Assembly: GCF_035083965.1 (NCBI RefSeq)
Contig: NC_089732.1
Coordinates: 16,285,424 to 16,349,423, forward strand
Reading direction: 5' to 3'
Source: Branchiostoma lanceolatum
Taxonomy: Eukaryota; Chordata; Leptocardii; Amphioxiformes; Branchiostomatidae
DNA: 64,000 bases
A program made the translations under genes and the position numbers. The notes beneath the pieces are model-generated. The model had not been told where the DNA came from. It made no database searches and worked only from the letters and a program-made list of their open reading frames with translations. Below, piece after piece: positions 1-13,600 of the stretch (position 1 is the first letter of the stretch; the number at the start of each line of letters is the position of its first letter).

Positions 1-1117
1 GAATTTAGTAGGCAACAATTCCATGATAATAGTTTAAGTTTATCATTTTCTCCTGTTGCCATGGCAACGGGATTCTGACAGGCATTTATACTTATGATTC
101 AATTTTTTTATGGCTTAATTCCACATAAAATAACATACAACATACACGGAGCAATAATGACAGTACGAATAATTCACGCTACGTAATTGATAATGTTACT
201 ACAGTAGTTTGCTGTTATTACAGAGAATATGTATGTATGTTGTATGTTATTTTATGCAGAATAAAGCCATATAAAACGATTAAATCACAAATAAGAAAAT
301 TCTGTCTCAAATATCTTACCGAGATACAGTCGCTTTGTCAGCTTTAACGTCAAATTGCTTTAATTCTTTACTCAGTAATCTAATGTTGAGTTGGTCCTGA
401 TGTCACAATTAAGACAGGTAAATAACAGAATGCAAGAATAAGATAAACGTAACTCCAGGTACAGAGGTTTTGGTTTAAAAATGAAATCTGTAATCTTCTG
501 TACAAAAAGGGACAAATGTAAACTTTCGGATGTATTTCCTAAAAATTGGACAAATGTGGTTCTATGCATAATATTAAGGGATCTATTCTTCATACACGTC
601 GTTACTTTTATATGGGTCGATTGGATAAGTCTTTATGCAACCGTGGACGTACGAATGTTTCCGACAATATAGCAGACGCCGTTGAAAAAATGCTACTGTG
701 AAACCCAGTTCTATGTTGTTACAATATGCGGTTGAGTGAGTGACACGAAATGTCATCGTCCTCTGTGTCGTTGACCCCTCTTTCTGTAACACTCTAGTAG
801 GTATTGATAAAGAACCAGTACCTTCAAATATAGCGGTCAAATCCTACAATAGGTAATGTACAAACTTATAGTAGACAAGACGCTTGTTTGTTTTATCTCC
901 CTTGTTATATCAAGGAGGTTTAATTAAACCTCCTTGGTTATATACACTATGATTATTGGCATCTGGTGACTTGTTTCCTTGCCGTTAGCCCTCGGGCAAG
1001 ATTGGCAATAAAGATTGTTGCTACAACCCTTGACTTGTCACAGTCGTCGCACGATGCTGCGCAAACTGGGGTCATTCAAAGGGCAGTCCTGGATATAGTA
1101 GTTGTACTAGTATCCAT

Positions 1118-1920
1118 TATTATCTTCGCCGAGTACTTGTACTCGGGAAGATTATGTTTTCGGTTGAAAAATCTGTTAGGTGGGTCTGTATGTATGTCAG
1201 GAGCATGACTCAAGAAAGCTTCGATGAATCTTTATGATTTTTGGTAGGTGTGTAGTGGTTGTGCAAAGGAAGGTCAAGTTCGAAAATGGTTTACCTTGCG
1301 TTTTTCAACAGTACTGCAGCGGACTTTTAATTCTTTTGTGTTTGTATGTAGGCAAAAAAAGTGACGGAAACGTTGATGGATCTTCATGATTTTTTGCAGG
1401 TGTGTAGATGTTGTAAAAACGGAGGTCAAGTTCAAAAATTGTTCTCCTGGCATTTTCCGTCGGTACTGCAGCGGGCTTTGTGTTGATGTGTATTTCTTGT
1501 GGACAAGATAACTCGAAAAGCTGTCGATGGTTCTGCATGATATTTAGTGGATGGATAGGGTTTACAAAAAGGAAGGTCAAGTTCGATAATGGGCATTCTA
1601 GCGGGTACCTAAGGTACTGCAGCCGAGCTTCAAAATTTGAGGGCATGTTTTCTACAAGTGTTATGGTCATGATTTTTGTGTGGTGAATAGTTCATGTTAT
1701 AGGAAGTAAGTTGTGAAAGTTTGGGCCCCCTAGCGTCTTGTTTGGAACTGCAGTGGTTGTTTTTGTTTTGACCTTCGGACAGGAATAACTTGAGAAGGGG
1801 TCGACAGATCGTCGTGACGTTTGGCATTCAGATAGCTCAGATGGTGCTTTACATAATAAACGACTAATTATGCGAATCAGGATATAATTGGCATAATTAG
1901 TAAGGAAAGTTTGATGCATT
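1118..1920 (+). repeat. Interspersed repeat with hairpin end (family B)
   Basis: Begins with a short hairpin around CGAGTACTTGTACTCG flanked by ATCTTC/GAAGAT. The same sequence recurs at 55289-56300 and in reverse at 34860-35217, with fragments at 36520-36715 and 59010-59392. It has no coding capacity and is probably a non-autonomous transposon. Confidence 0.75.
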
Positions 1921-3319
1921 TCATATTGGGACTCTTAAACATGTGACGGTTTCCCCGAAAACAGGTCTTACAAACAGTTGGCCTGGGAAAGTAGGTCAAA
2001 TAAACAAATAGAGCACAGCACTGCTCTCCAAGCAGAGGTGTGGGTCCGGCTGTTTTTTCACATGTTTAGTTTAGGCATGTTTGTCCAAAGCACGTTGGCG
2101 ACATAACGAAAAGGGGACGAAATAGAAAGCCCGACAAAACACCTAAAAACACGTCAAAAACACGGCTCTGCTTGGAAAGTACATTGCTCCAAAACTGCAC
2201 CACTGCTAGGTACGGTAAAGTCACATTTACTATGTCTTCCAAAATGTGTATGACATGGAATAAAGATTTATTCTATTCTTATTTATATATATTGACTGCA
2301 CCATTTCATTGTCACATTCAACTTACGACACTGCAATTTCAAACCTTTGAGGGCCCATAATTTCAACATACTGTACTCATTTTTTTTCATGACCAGTTTT
2401 AACATATATCAGCAGACAAGACACTTACATTGTACACTAGTCCTGTACCAGCAAATGATTCTTAACCCTATCTCCCCCCCCCCCTCAAAACTTACAAACA
2501 GCACATGGTGTATGATCAAGTTTTCAGGGGGTGATATCAAAGCATGTAAATATGAATTACTATCCATAATAAGCCTTGATTATTTGGCGAAGATAATGTG
2601 TTCGAGAGACTCTAGTTTCATTATACTGTTGCTAAGGTCACTGACACAGAGGTGGGCAGCAGTCGGCTAGTCCTTTCACCGCTCTTCTAAGACACTCTGT
2701 CCAGCGGGTTTACGCTGGTGAGGCCGCATATCTTTTAATGCCCTTCCTAGCACACTCCGACCAAGATTTCCTCGGTCTGCCACGACCCCTGTAACTGCAT
2801 TTTGGTGTTGGTGCTGAAGCAGCCACTGGCTCGTTAGACGTGGATACGTCGTACACAATTCAGCTCTCTTGTAATTGAAAAGGCAGTCGTGAATTCTACT
2901 CGACGGTCGGTTTAGTAGGTTTATCTCCAGATGAAAAATACAAAAACTGGAAGTTCCGCTGCAGAATCCGTCAACCCGCTAGGTGGCCGAAAGTTGAAAA
3001 ATTCGAGGTCTCATCAAGACATATACAGATGCTAAATATCAAGACAACCCTTCGTCCATTTGTTTGTTTGTCCGTATGCCTTCTTTTGTTATAGCACGCA
3101 CCTACAACTACATGTATCTCTTTAAATCGTCCGTCTTGTATATAGTATTCCATTACACGCGCGCGTGTGTAACAGCAGTGACAGTACATGCTGAAAAATA
3201 GTGTGTCATGGCATTTTTAGGAACGGGGCACACTTTGAATCCACCCATCCTGATAGTCCTACTGAGCGTGACAGTTGTAGATTTGTACATGCTTGTTCTG
3301 TATGCCAGCCCTGACATGT

Positions 3320-3560
3320 GGCATCGTGCGGTGCAATCGGTAGGGTGTTTTGCCCACAACTGAGAGGTCGAGGGTACGAAACCACCGATATGTCCCGATG
3401 TTGAGGCCCTTGGGAAAGGCACTTAATACGAATTTCCTCACTTCATTCAGGTGTAAATGAGTACCTAACCTCGGTTAGGGACGTCCCTCGGATAGGACGT
3501 TAAATGGAGGTCCCGTGTTTGAGGAGAGCAAAGGGGTCATTCCCGGTGTGAGTGGTTCAT
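3320..3560 (+). repeat. tRNA-derived SINE
   Basis: Has an A-box-like 'gtgcaatcggtaggg' and B-box-like 'gagggtacgaaacc', followed by the body 'cccttgggaaaggcacttaatacgaatttcctcac' found in other copies in the window. Confidence 0.6.
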
Positions 3561-3733
3561 AACCATACAGTTCAATGGGGCAATCGTCGTATTGAGGTCA
3601 CCTTGGGGCCAAAATGGCAGCCTCCAGACCCTTACGATTCAGCCCCGTTGGGTAGTAGTCGGTCAGTGCTGTACGACAGCGTCCTGTCAAATAATAACTG
3701 ACAGCCCAGCTGCTTAGAGGTAAAAAATGTCGG

Positions 3734-3890
3734 GTCGAGGGTATTTCTAGACTGCGCGGATTGTTGTAAAACTAAGTAACTAAAATTGAGCAATACCAAA
3801 CTAGTACCCTTTGTTTCAAAGGTGTCTGGGCTCTTCAGCAGTGGGGGTATATTTTTGCTCTAGAAATCCAACAGGACAAAGCTCAATAAA
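3734..3890 (+). repeat. Dispersed repeat, copy 1
   Basis: Shares 'agcaata.caaac.agtaccctt' and 'cagcagtgggggtatatttttgctct' with 18782-18945 in the same orientation. Confidence 0.6.
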
Positions 3891-4269
3891 GCATGATTTG
3901 AAAGCAACGTGTCCCTTGGCAAATACATGAAACGCCCGAATGCGCCAGTGAGTACTGTGCTCCTTTCGCGGGCTTTGTTTGAAAGCCCGACTGTGGTGTC
4001 GAATTTTACTTCCTTGTCTTTTGTGTCAGTGTCACTGCTGGAGGCCAAAATCCTGTACAGGTGTAACTTACACAGGGGGCGTAAAACTTGCGAGTCAGGG
4101 GTTTCCCTTTGTACCTGATCACTCATCCATTCAGACGAGTTGATCAAAGCTCGTAAGGTGACTGTCAGTGCCTTAAAGCAACTGGATAGAATTTGGAAAC
4201 GGTCAGACGCGTTTCAAATTCCCACTGAAGTTGAAGGGACAGTAGAACGTTATAGAAGTTGGAAAGAAC

Positions 4270-4692
4270 ATGGCGTCGTTGCAGCAGCAGGAGGCCTCAA
4301 GTTCGTACGAACCGGCTTTGACCGTGAACGTGAAACCGACGTCCAAGTCCAGGGCGGGTCGTGGGAAGGCGGTAGGTGAAACCGGGATGCACTTGAAGCT
4401 CCTCAAACTGGTTCTGTCCATGCTTCTCGGGTTAGTCGTGCTCGCCTGCCTCTCTCTGTCCCAACTCTCCGCGATCTCTCTGGTGAGAGATCTGCGTCCA
4501 CCTAAAGACAATGTCGAGAAATGCGAACCAGTTTCCTATTCGGACGGCAAACCTGACCGTGACCGTGACGTGGCCGCCCTGATGGTGGTGTACATGCTGA
4601 TGCTACCGTACGGAGTGTCATTGTTGAGGAGTCTGTGGAACGGCGCCTTCCAGGACTCTGTCCCGTGGCCGCACCCTAAAGCTTTTCTCGTG
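4270..4692 (+). CDS. chs: Chitin synthase exon 1 (start codon, residues 1-141)
   Basis: Begins at ATG 4270, the first ATG after an in-frame TAG at 4243. It encodes a basic cytosolic N-terminus and two predicted membrane helices (about residues 42-68 and 97-120), then [10 protein letters not shown]. It ends at GTG|gtaagt, phase 0. The next exon reads [12 protein letters not shown] in frame after a 9.7-kb intron. Confidence 0.9.
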
Positions 4693-7600
4693 GTAAGTCA
4701 AACCTTTACATTTTTTTGCCCAGAATTAAGAATTGAGTTGAAGCGATAAATGTACGATATAGTCTGGACGGGGGTCTTTGGATAGCTGAGACTTTGAAGA
4801 CAAACTTTAAGGTTATTCAGAAACAAGAATTAGGTTGAGACGATGAATATAGGCTTAAACATAATCTAGACGGGGAGTATTGTTCTTTCAGGGATACTGT
4901 AAATGCAGAAATGTTCGCGTTGGTTTCACGTTCGCGGTTTTCGCGACGACCGTTTCGCCGTGAACTTAAACTCACCGAAAACATTTTTGTCCAATACTGT
5001 AGCAGTATGTGACTATAGCGCCGCAAACAGCCAAACTTAAAACCACCGCAAAAAGTCCATTTTTGCCTTATCGTGACATAAAACCACGCGAACTTAAATG
5101 CATTTACAGCACTAGACAGTGAATATTAACGAACTTTTTTAGACCCTTTTAACTGCCGCACTGATAGGTGGGAATTGATGAAATTTGATAAGAAATACGA
5201 TTTGGAAGTAAAAATCAGCTTGAAGCGATATATGTACAGTTAAAAACAAAACGGGGGAATATTTTTCCTACCTGTTGGTACCAAAGAGTGATTATATAAT
5301 AAGATGATTTTGTAGTTTTGCCCCTCAACTTTCGTCGTAGTAAGTTTTATTTTACCAACGTTAGTCTACTCAGAAATAAAAACTAGAAATAAAAACATGT
5401 TAAGACGATAAATGTAAAACAAAAACTAGACGTGTGCATATTTTTTATCCGTTTGTACAAGACTGTGTCAGTAAGATAATTTTGTGGTTTGAGCCGCCAA
5501 CCTTTTTCCACGATATATATTTTTTTTTTACAAATTTCACTCAGGAATAGAACTTCTAAGTAAAACAGATTGTGACAAGTGTACAATATAATCTAGACGA
5601 GGTTCCTCGCAGAGACAACATAATAATTTTGTGGTTGGACTTTGAGTTTGTATCTAAGTTTTCTGTCAAAGTCTATGCGACGCCCTATACGTTAAGGTGC
5701 GATTTTGAAACATATCGCCTTACAACTAAAACAATGTTTTCACAATACCATCTACAATATGTACAAGGCATGAAATAATGGACTACTTTGCAGTTTACTA
5801 CTAATTACAATTAAGTAGAGCTTGTTAACTCGAATATTTTCTGAATAGAAGCCTTGTAATATTCTTCGCATAATCTTCAACACTTTTAGGGACAGTCGCA
5901 TGTATCTATTGGTCCTAATTTCTTCACGTTTACCGACAAAAAGAAAAACTTCCCTGTTAACATCACAAAACCCACACATTGCAGAAAAAGTAGGTTCGTG
6001 TCTATACGACGACGATATTAGAAAAAAATTCTACTGTTAAGAACTAAAGGCTGGCAGCATGTTTTACAGTGTGATAGATATATAGGCTAAGGTCTACTAT
6101 TCACAGGCCCCGATACTTCCTATTGTACACAGATACGAAAATGGCTGTCAAAAGTCACCTACCTGAAGTTTAGATCATGGAAAACTCACATTGGCAGCGT
6201 AGTCTGACCTCTCAAGTGTCGATCTAATGAGTTTCGCCTATTTTTCACCGGCGCAAAGTGGTTAAATTCTATCAAAACATGGTGAGATGACCTTTGACCT
6301 CCCTACCCAGGAACTGAAAATATCCAAACTACACCTATTTCAAAGTGTACCGGACACTCCAAATATGGCTAAAACCCTATTTTTCTAACTAAATAAAATA
6401 GCCACAACCCTTACCTGTCAATTCCAGCTCAAAAACGCCAACTTTTCCAACAAAGAGGCGTCCTATAGCTTCTTTTAACAAGCATATAAAAGGCTATTTC
6501 TATGAAATTAAAATGGACCTTTTGCGCATGACTGTAATCGTGACCTTTGGGCTACAGCAGGTTGCACAAGCTAACGCCACGCATGATAGGTGATGATATA
6601 AGCCTAGTGTGTACTCTAACGTTACCAGAATAGAAAAAAAAACTTACAAAGATTAGTATTGCTAGAGTGCGCCACTCCCTACTACCCAACTCGTGAGAAC
6701 TAGATAATATTTGTGACAATTCAAGTTGGATTGTATTACTTTTATCTCTGCAACACGCAATTGTGATTTAGAAGTTTTTTTTTTGTCGAGTCCAGTAAAT
6801 TGGTACAAGGTACTGGTTCTGTACTCTCGATCCCCTTTCCACGATTTTAATCGCATGTTGTTGATTCAAAGTAGGCAAACAAACACTAAACAGCCTGATG
6901 TAATTTCGTTGGATAAAAGAGGGTTTTCAGCAGTAATGCGACCGGTGTCGTGTGGCGTAATGGATAAAACATCCGACTGTCAAACAAGGGGACCCAAGTT
7001 CGAACCCGGGCTGCCCCCAGACATGTTTGGACATGCGTCCCGACGTAGCGCCCTTGAAAGAACCCTTCGAAAAAGAGTAGTGGCATGCCCCGGTGTGCGA
7101 TGGTCCAAATCATTCTGTCTGGAGTTGGTGATTCACTACAAATCACCCGGATGGAGGCCTGGCGAACCTCCGTCTCGTATCAGCCATACGGTGATTTACA
7201 CCATTCACCCGGACCGGAGACCTGGCGCATCCTCGTCTTGTATGACTGCCAACGAAAGGGTATGTCACCCCGTAAAAAGGGTGGTATAACCCCGACGTAG
7301 CGAAATCACGTCGACCGATGATGATGATGACGACCGGTGTCCTCGCAATCACTTTGGGATCCATTGTATGTTTCAGGGATAGGTTTATGTTCGCAGGCCA
7401 GCCGGTAATGTGACGGGGTAGATTTTTTCAGGCGAAACACACCCTCGACTCCCAGGTGACTTTAAAATTCGGCCATCAACAAGCTCACCCGAATGCCGTT
7501 GGCAGTTAAAATTCAAACATTTAACTGAAAAGTTCAAGGATGGAAAAAATTCCCGAAAAAAATTAGATGATTTGTTTACACAACAACCCACTGCTTGTTG

Positions 7601-10600
7601 CTTGTCAGAGACTAGACTGACTGTAAACACTCAACTGAAAAGTTCACGGAAGAAAATACCTCGGGTTTAAGGGACCGTGAAGCCTACGTGCAGGCCAGGA
7701 GATGAGCCTTTATCTCTCAAAATATGTACCTCTGGAGATGACTCTTCTTTCACTCTCTCCCCTCTCTCAGCTTAAAGGTATTTGTTATTTTCTCACCTTT
7801 GAGGTTTTTTTCAGGTGGGGCATTTCTGTTTAGGTAAACATACTAATAATGGAGAAAAGAAAACAGTAAACGACACACATTAGATTTTTACATGTTTTTG
7901 CACCACGGCAGACATGGATAGTGACGTCGTGTTTGCGTAACGGTTAGAACCCAAAGGTCCTGGGTTCGAATCCACTGGCATGTCACCGATGGTGTGCCCT
8001 AGGTAAAAGAACTGTATAGACGACTTTTCTTACTCCACCCAAGTGTAAAAGGGGCTTGATAATCTGTGCCAATAGAAAAGGTGACCCATCTTCTACATTC
8101 TTCAATCGCTCAGCTCAAAGATATTCCTGACCTTCTCACCTAAGAGGTATTTTTACTTTAGGTGGGGCATTTGTGCCCAGGTAAACATATTGATTATGGA
8201 CAAAGGAAACTACAAATTGGATTTAAATGTGCTTGAGGACTTGTTTTCGCACTTACCAGCTTCCATGTGTTTCCCAGTTTGAGCATCTGCGTTTAAGTAA
8301 ATACATTCATAACGGAGACAAAATATGGAAAGAAACGACGCACAATCATTATGGTCAGAATGTATGCGACATATTTTTTGCGCCAAGTAATCATGAATAC
8401 ATAAATGGAGAGAGAAAAACAAGTAAATGAAACGTCAAGCGTTTGAATACCGGTGACGCCTGTGAAGGTATTGACATCTACTTCAGCATGGTGTCCCATG
8501 AGGCTTCCCAAATGTTCGACTGTGAACTGGCTTGGTGTGTTTGTATCGCATGGCGGTTAACCGCTAGGTACCCATGTTAACCTGAGCGGAGTGAGGAAAT
8601 TCGTATAAAGTACCTTTCACAAGGGAACAATACAGCCTAAAAGGGATTCGAACCAGAACCTTTAAATAAGATAGTATTCTGCAGTAACTAATCGCCGCAG
8701 GATGACACCGCCAGACGCCAATAAAGAAGTCTAAGTATCGTCAGCAAAATAAATCGGACGACGTTCAGATATTTTCTTCGACAGTGGATCAAAACTGGAA
8801 ACACGTTCACACATACACGGACACACACGCACGCGCGCGCACACACACACACATATATACACACACACGCATACACACAAACACACACACTGGCACAGAA
8901 ACAGACACACACACACACACACATACATATACACATACACACACATATACATATCACAAACCCACATTTTTTTCTAAAAGGAGGCCGTGATACATTCTTG
9001 AATTAAACCTGGCTGGAACAATATTGACAAGCTGTCAGACACTCATTGTTTCAGAGGAGCTCTGTTTCTTTCTCGGAAAAGGAGCGCTCATTCTTAATTG
9101 TTTTCACCGTCGACCTTTGCAATGACCCTTGTCACAGCTGAAAGTTACCCGGGTGAGCATTGTTGACCGTGTTACTATTACGGCCAGCGTGTCAGGGTCA
9201 AGAAATCCGGCGGTCCCGTGTGTTATGTTGTCAAAGCGACGCCCGTCTAGGAAGACGAGAAGTATGCTATAAATAAACGAACGAGAAGTATGATACAAAA
9301 ATAAAAAGTCAACAAAACAGACAAAATGTACTAAAAATTGTTTTGAGCATGATTTTTATGTATTTTCTTTACATAAATATTTATATAATTTCATTTTTCG
9401 TTCCCGCAAACAACCCGACCGGGCCCCGGTTGGAAAATGTGCCCCTACCATATGGGAAAGCCTCATACGTCAAGACGCTGCTCGTAAAAGAACCCAACAC
9501 ACTTATTGAAAATAGTAGGTATACTTGGCTGAAAGTGATCCGTTGCGAAGCCGCATTGCACTGCAACATGTAGACATCTAACTAGCTGCAAAGAAAGAGC
9601 AGCGCCACACAACGTAACATACACAATATATCACAATACTGTGCGATGCACGGGCACAGTCCCTTGTAACCCAATACTCTGTACACGAAGACACAATACG
9701 CCTCTCGCCCTGGGAAACTGATTATATGTCAGTAACAAATATGTAGTAGTCACTTTATACTGTTGATGTTGATATGAATACTGGTACCAAAGAGCCTTGT
9801 TACAGTACAGACTTCGAGATATGCATCACAGTCCCGCGAGATTCCGCGGGACGTTCGGAAGGATAGTGCGGGGTGTATCGCGAGATATTGCGGGACGTAT
9901 TGCGGGATAGTGCGGGACGTCCCGCGAGATTTTATGGGTGTTTCGCGGGGTTTTCTGGATATCTCGAAAAATTTCGCGGGACTGCCGCGGTAGGCGAGGC
10001 AAATCCCGAATCCCTTACTGTGGCGTGAGACCTTGAATCTGATCGTGCCTTCCCAACTCCGCCGGCGAGTCCGCAATTAATTGTCATGTAACGTTAAATT
10101 TGCTACAACTTTGGTAAACCGGTGACGTAGCGCGCAAAATTAAGCTTTAGGCCCCTGTCACACTTGTAGGTATATACTATATATATATTCAAGTGCGCAG
10201 TAACATTTTTTTTTGGTTTAAGTCAATTTTCCGTGGAGAATTTTTTTTCTATTTTGACCCACCGTTGAGCAGTCTAGTTATCAAACCAAAGAAATTACTT
10301 CTTCGGCTGCAAAGTTAACCTTAACTAAAATCGTGTTAATACGCAACCCATGTGGGCTTAAATATACGCACAAGTGTGACAGAGGCTTTACAATGAAAAT
10401 AGAGAGCATGATTTTCTGTGGGTGTTTTATGTGCATAATATTTGTCCATAAATCAAAATTCCGGACAACAACCGTCAAAACGCATTTCTTGTACAGTTCG
10501 TGTGGTCAGTCCTCGGCTGGCCGGGGCCTCCCCTAAGGATAGGAAAATGGCAATGTGCACTCACTACTCAATCTAAGCGCCATCATACTTGTGGATTTTA

Positions 10601-13600
10601 CAATAAAGATGTCGTTGCAAACAATATGGTTCAAATAATTTCGACAAAAGTGTGACAAATTGTCATCAAATTGGTGTTGTGACGGTAGTCTCGACAACAG
10701 AGACTTTGTGTGTTTACATTCAGGGATTAACGCGTTAAGACACTAACGTTACACAAAGGAGGTTAAAAAGGGAGTGTTGTTGCTACAGTATGGAGTAAAA
10801 ATACAAAGAAATTCCTCTCATATTCCCCACGGCCGACCGGACCGTGTTTTCTGTTCTAGACCCGATCGAGTCGAATTACGTTCTAGAAATCGGGCAAAAT
10901 AAACATGTAACAGAATAAAAATACTCTTTTTTACACAACTAAGAGATTTATTCCACCGACGTTTCGGTGACCATCTGTCACCTTCTTCCAGGCAATTCTG
11001 ACTGGTTTACATAGCAATGCAGCACAGGTGTTGCTGCTTATACATAATGAGATGCATTCCAAAACGCAATATATTTACATATGTACAAATTATGTTTAAG
11101 CAGCAACACCTGTGCTGCATTTCTATGAGAACCAGTCAGATTTGCCTTGAAGAAGGTGACAGATGGTCACCGAAACGTCGGCGGAATAAATCTCTTGTTG
11201 GTTGTGTAAAAAAGAGTCTTTTTATTCAGTGACTTACCAACCTGATGAAACTATTAACGGTAAACATGTAACAATTGTTAAATAATTTATCGGGAATTTG
11301 TCTTGCCTGCATACAAGGAGATCATGTGTTAAATGCCCTTGATCAAATCTACAGGTGTGAGACTTAACCCTATCTAGACCGGGCTTTTTTTAGACTTCTT
11401 GGACCGGGGGGGGGGGGGCTCTTTCGACCCCCCGTCATAACTTCCGGCCGGTATGCTCTATCATCACCAAATTTGCAGGGAGTGATGTTCACGTAAAGTT
11501 TTATAATTCCTGTAATTTTGCTGACGTTATGACGTAATATGACGTAATTATGACCTCATCGATGTGATTTTATTGGCTAAATAGGGAATTCCCATAATAT
11601 CTAAAAGTATTAGACAAAATAGTGCGTATAATTGATTAAAAGGTATGCCAAGACATTTCACGTCAGTGGTGACTAACTTGACGTCAAAATGACGTCGAAG
11701 AATGACGTCATGTGTTATTAGCGACCCCCTGGGATCCGCCATCTTGGATCGGCCATTTTGTTATTTTTGAAAATACATTTTTTTCATGTATGATCCCAAA
11801 TAACAATCAAAATAGACTAAAAACATTAATCTGAATGATTCTGGTTAAGAAAATTCTAGGTTGTGACGAATTTAAAGGCAAAAAAGCCTGTTTCTACCGA
11901 AAATAATGATTTTGTCCGCCATCTTGGATTTTGAGCGATGACGTCATCAAATTAGCATGATTTATGAATATTTAATCATAAAAGTTACATTAAATCACAT
12001 GTGATGTTATACATGTAGGAAACTAGTGTTGTTGAGCAAGAAAACATTGGAAACAAGTATGTTTAAATCGAAATAAGCGAAATTTGCATAAAATGCCTCT
12101 TCAGAAACCCGTTGCCATGGCAACACGAAAATGATAAACTTAAACTTTTATCATAATATTGTTGCCAACTAAATTTTAGGAAAAGTCACCAAGTTTGGTT
12201 GTCCTACCATACGTCGTTTGGCAGTTATACGATGTCAAAGTTGGCGCGGGCACTTTTAGCCCCCCCCCCCCCGGTCTAGATAGGGTTAAGCCGCCATGGG
12301 TCAAAGGTGAAACAGGTATAGTCCATTTCAGATAGCGTGTAACACAGTACACGTCTTTTTGCTAGATTGAAAAATACATATAAACAAAAATAAAAGTTTT
12401 GAAATAAGTTATCAACACGAAAGAGCATTGCGCATGATTAATGTCACCGGCTTTAGTTACGTTACCGTGCACTCGTTAGCGCGAAAATAGAGAAGTAATT
12501 TTGCTTTTCAGGGCCGCGTTGAGATACCGAAGTAACTCCACTGAATGTTGTCCACTTCTGTCTCCACCTGACTGAAAGTAACATGTCTTGTCCTGAATAT
12601 ACTGGGCCCTCATGGAAATCATTCACGTTCTAGAAATCGGCCAAAATCATATTACAATTTAGCGTGAATTGGTCTTGCCCCCAAGCATTGAAAATGTATT
12701 TGATAGGAGGGTCTTGTCTTGATGAAATCTTTTTGGGAGTTCCACGTTGTATATAAACGTTTGAGGTAACGCCGCAAATAGCATATCAAGTTTTAGCATT
12801 AATCCATTACGCTGCACTTTCAATTTGTAACACAATTGTTTCAAATTAACGACCTATCACGCAGTTCTGTTTAAAATGCGGCCTCAACGAGACCAACACA
12901 GGAAGGTCTCGCACTAGGTTTTCTCTGTCTTGCGAGATGCGAGACGCGAGCGGATCCCGAAAGGTTCCGCGGAACATTTTGAATTATCTCGAAAGGTTCC
13001 GCGGGATGTCATATACTATCCTGTGGGACGTCTCGCACTATCCCGTGGGACGTCCTGCGGAACTTGATGCATATCTCGAGGGCTGTACTGTAGCATAGAT
13101 CCTTGTCTCGTGGGATATTTAGAATGTCGGTCATATTTCTTTCAACGGTGACATTCCAATAAAAGGTAACGTTTAAAAGCGGTTGAACCTCAGACTGAGG
13201 ACGAAGCATGACGCTTTTTTGTTAATAAGTAGTCCAAAACGGCTTTGCTGTGGGTCGCGTATTTCTAGCCAAGCACACTGGGTCACTCTTCTTGATAAGT
13301 GTGTTGGGTTCTTTTACGTGCAGAGCTTTGACGCTTGAGGCTTATGCTTAAAGCTCTCTCATACACAGGGCCGCAGGCTTTACGTCACCATCCCAAATGG
13401 TGAATGCAACAACATGTGAATGCAACAACATGTCCGAGCTGGGTGTCCGACCCTAGGATCGAACCCCGGATCAACGGAATTCGATCCAGATAGCCAAGCA
13501 GCAGGGTTGCGTTACCACTTGCACCACGGGGACATTCAAATAGGAATTTGCTTTTTTGACCTCGTCGAATATTGTAAGTTTAGTCTTCAACTTTTGGCAA

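Larger units (their letters stand above)
1..4269. other. Upstream region without a recognisable gene
   Basis: No ORF here resembles a protein family. It holds repeat-family copies (from 1118), a SINE (3320-3560), a dispersed repeat (3734-3890) and sequence like a foldback MITE just before the chitin synthase start. No convincing TATA box was found. Confidence 0.6.

Noticed and set aside
6945..7020. Possible tRNA gene
   Set aside because: A- and B-box-like words are present, but the cloverleaf and acceptor stem are poor and similar heads occur on several SINE copies.
8688..8990. Cys/Val- and Thr/His-rich ORFs
   Set aside because: They are translations of a CA-rich simple repeat.
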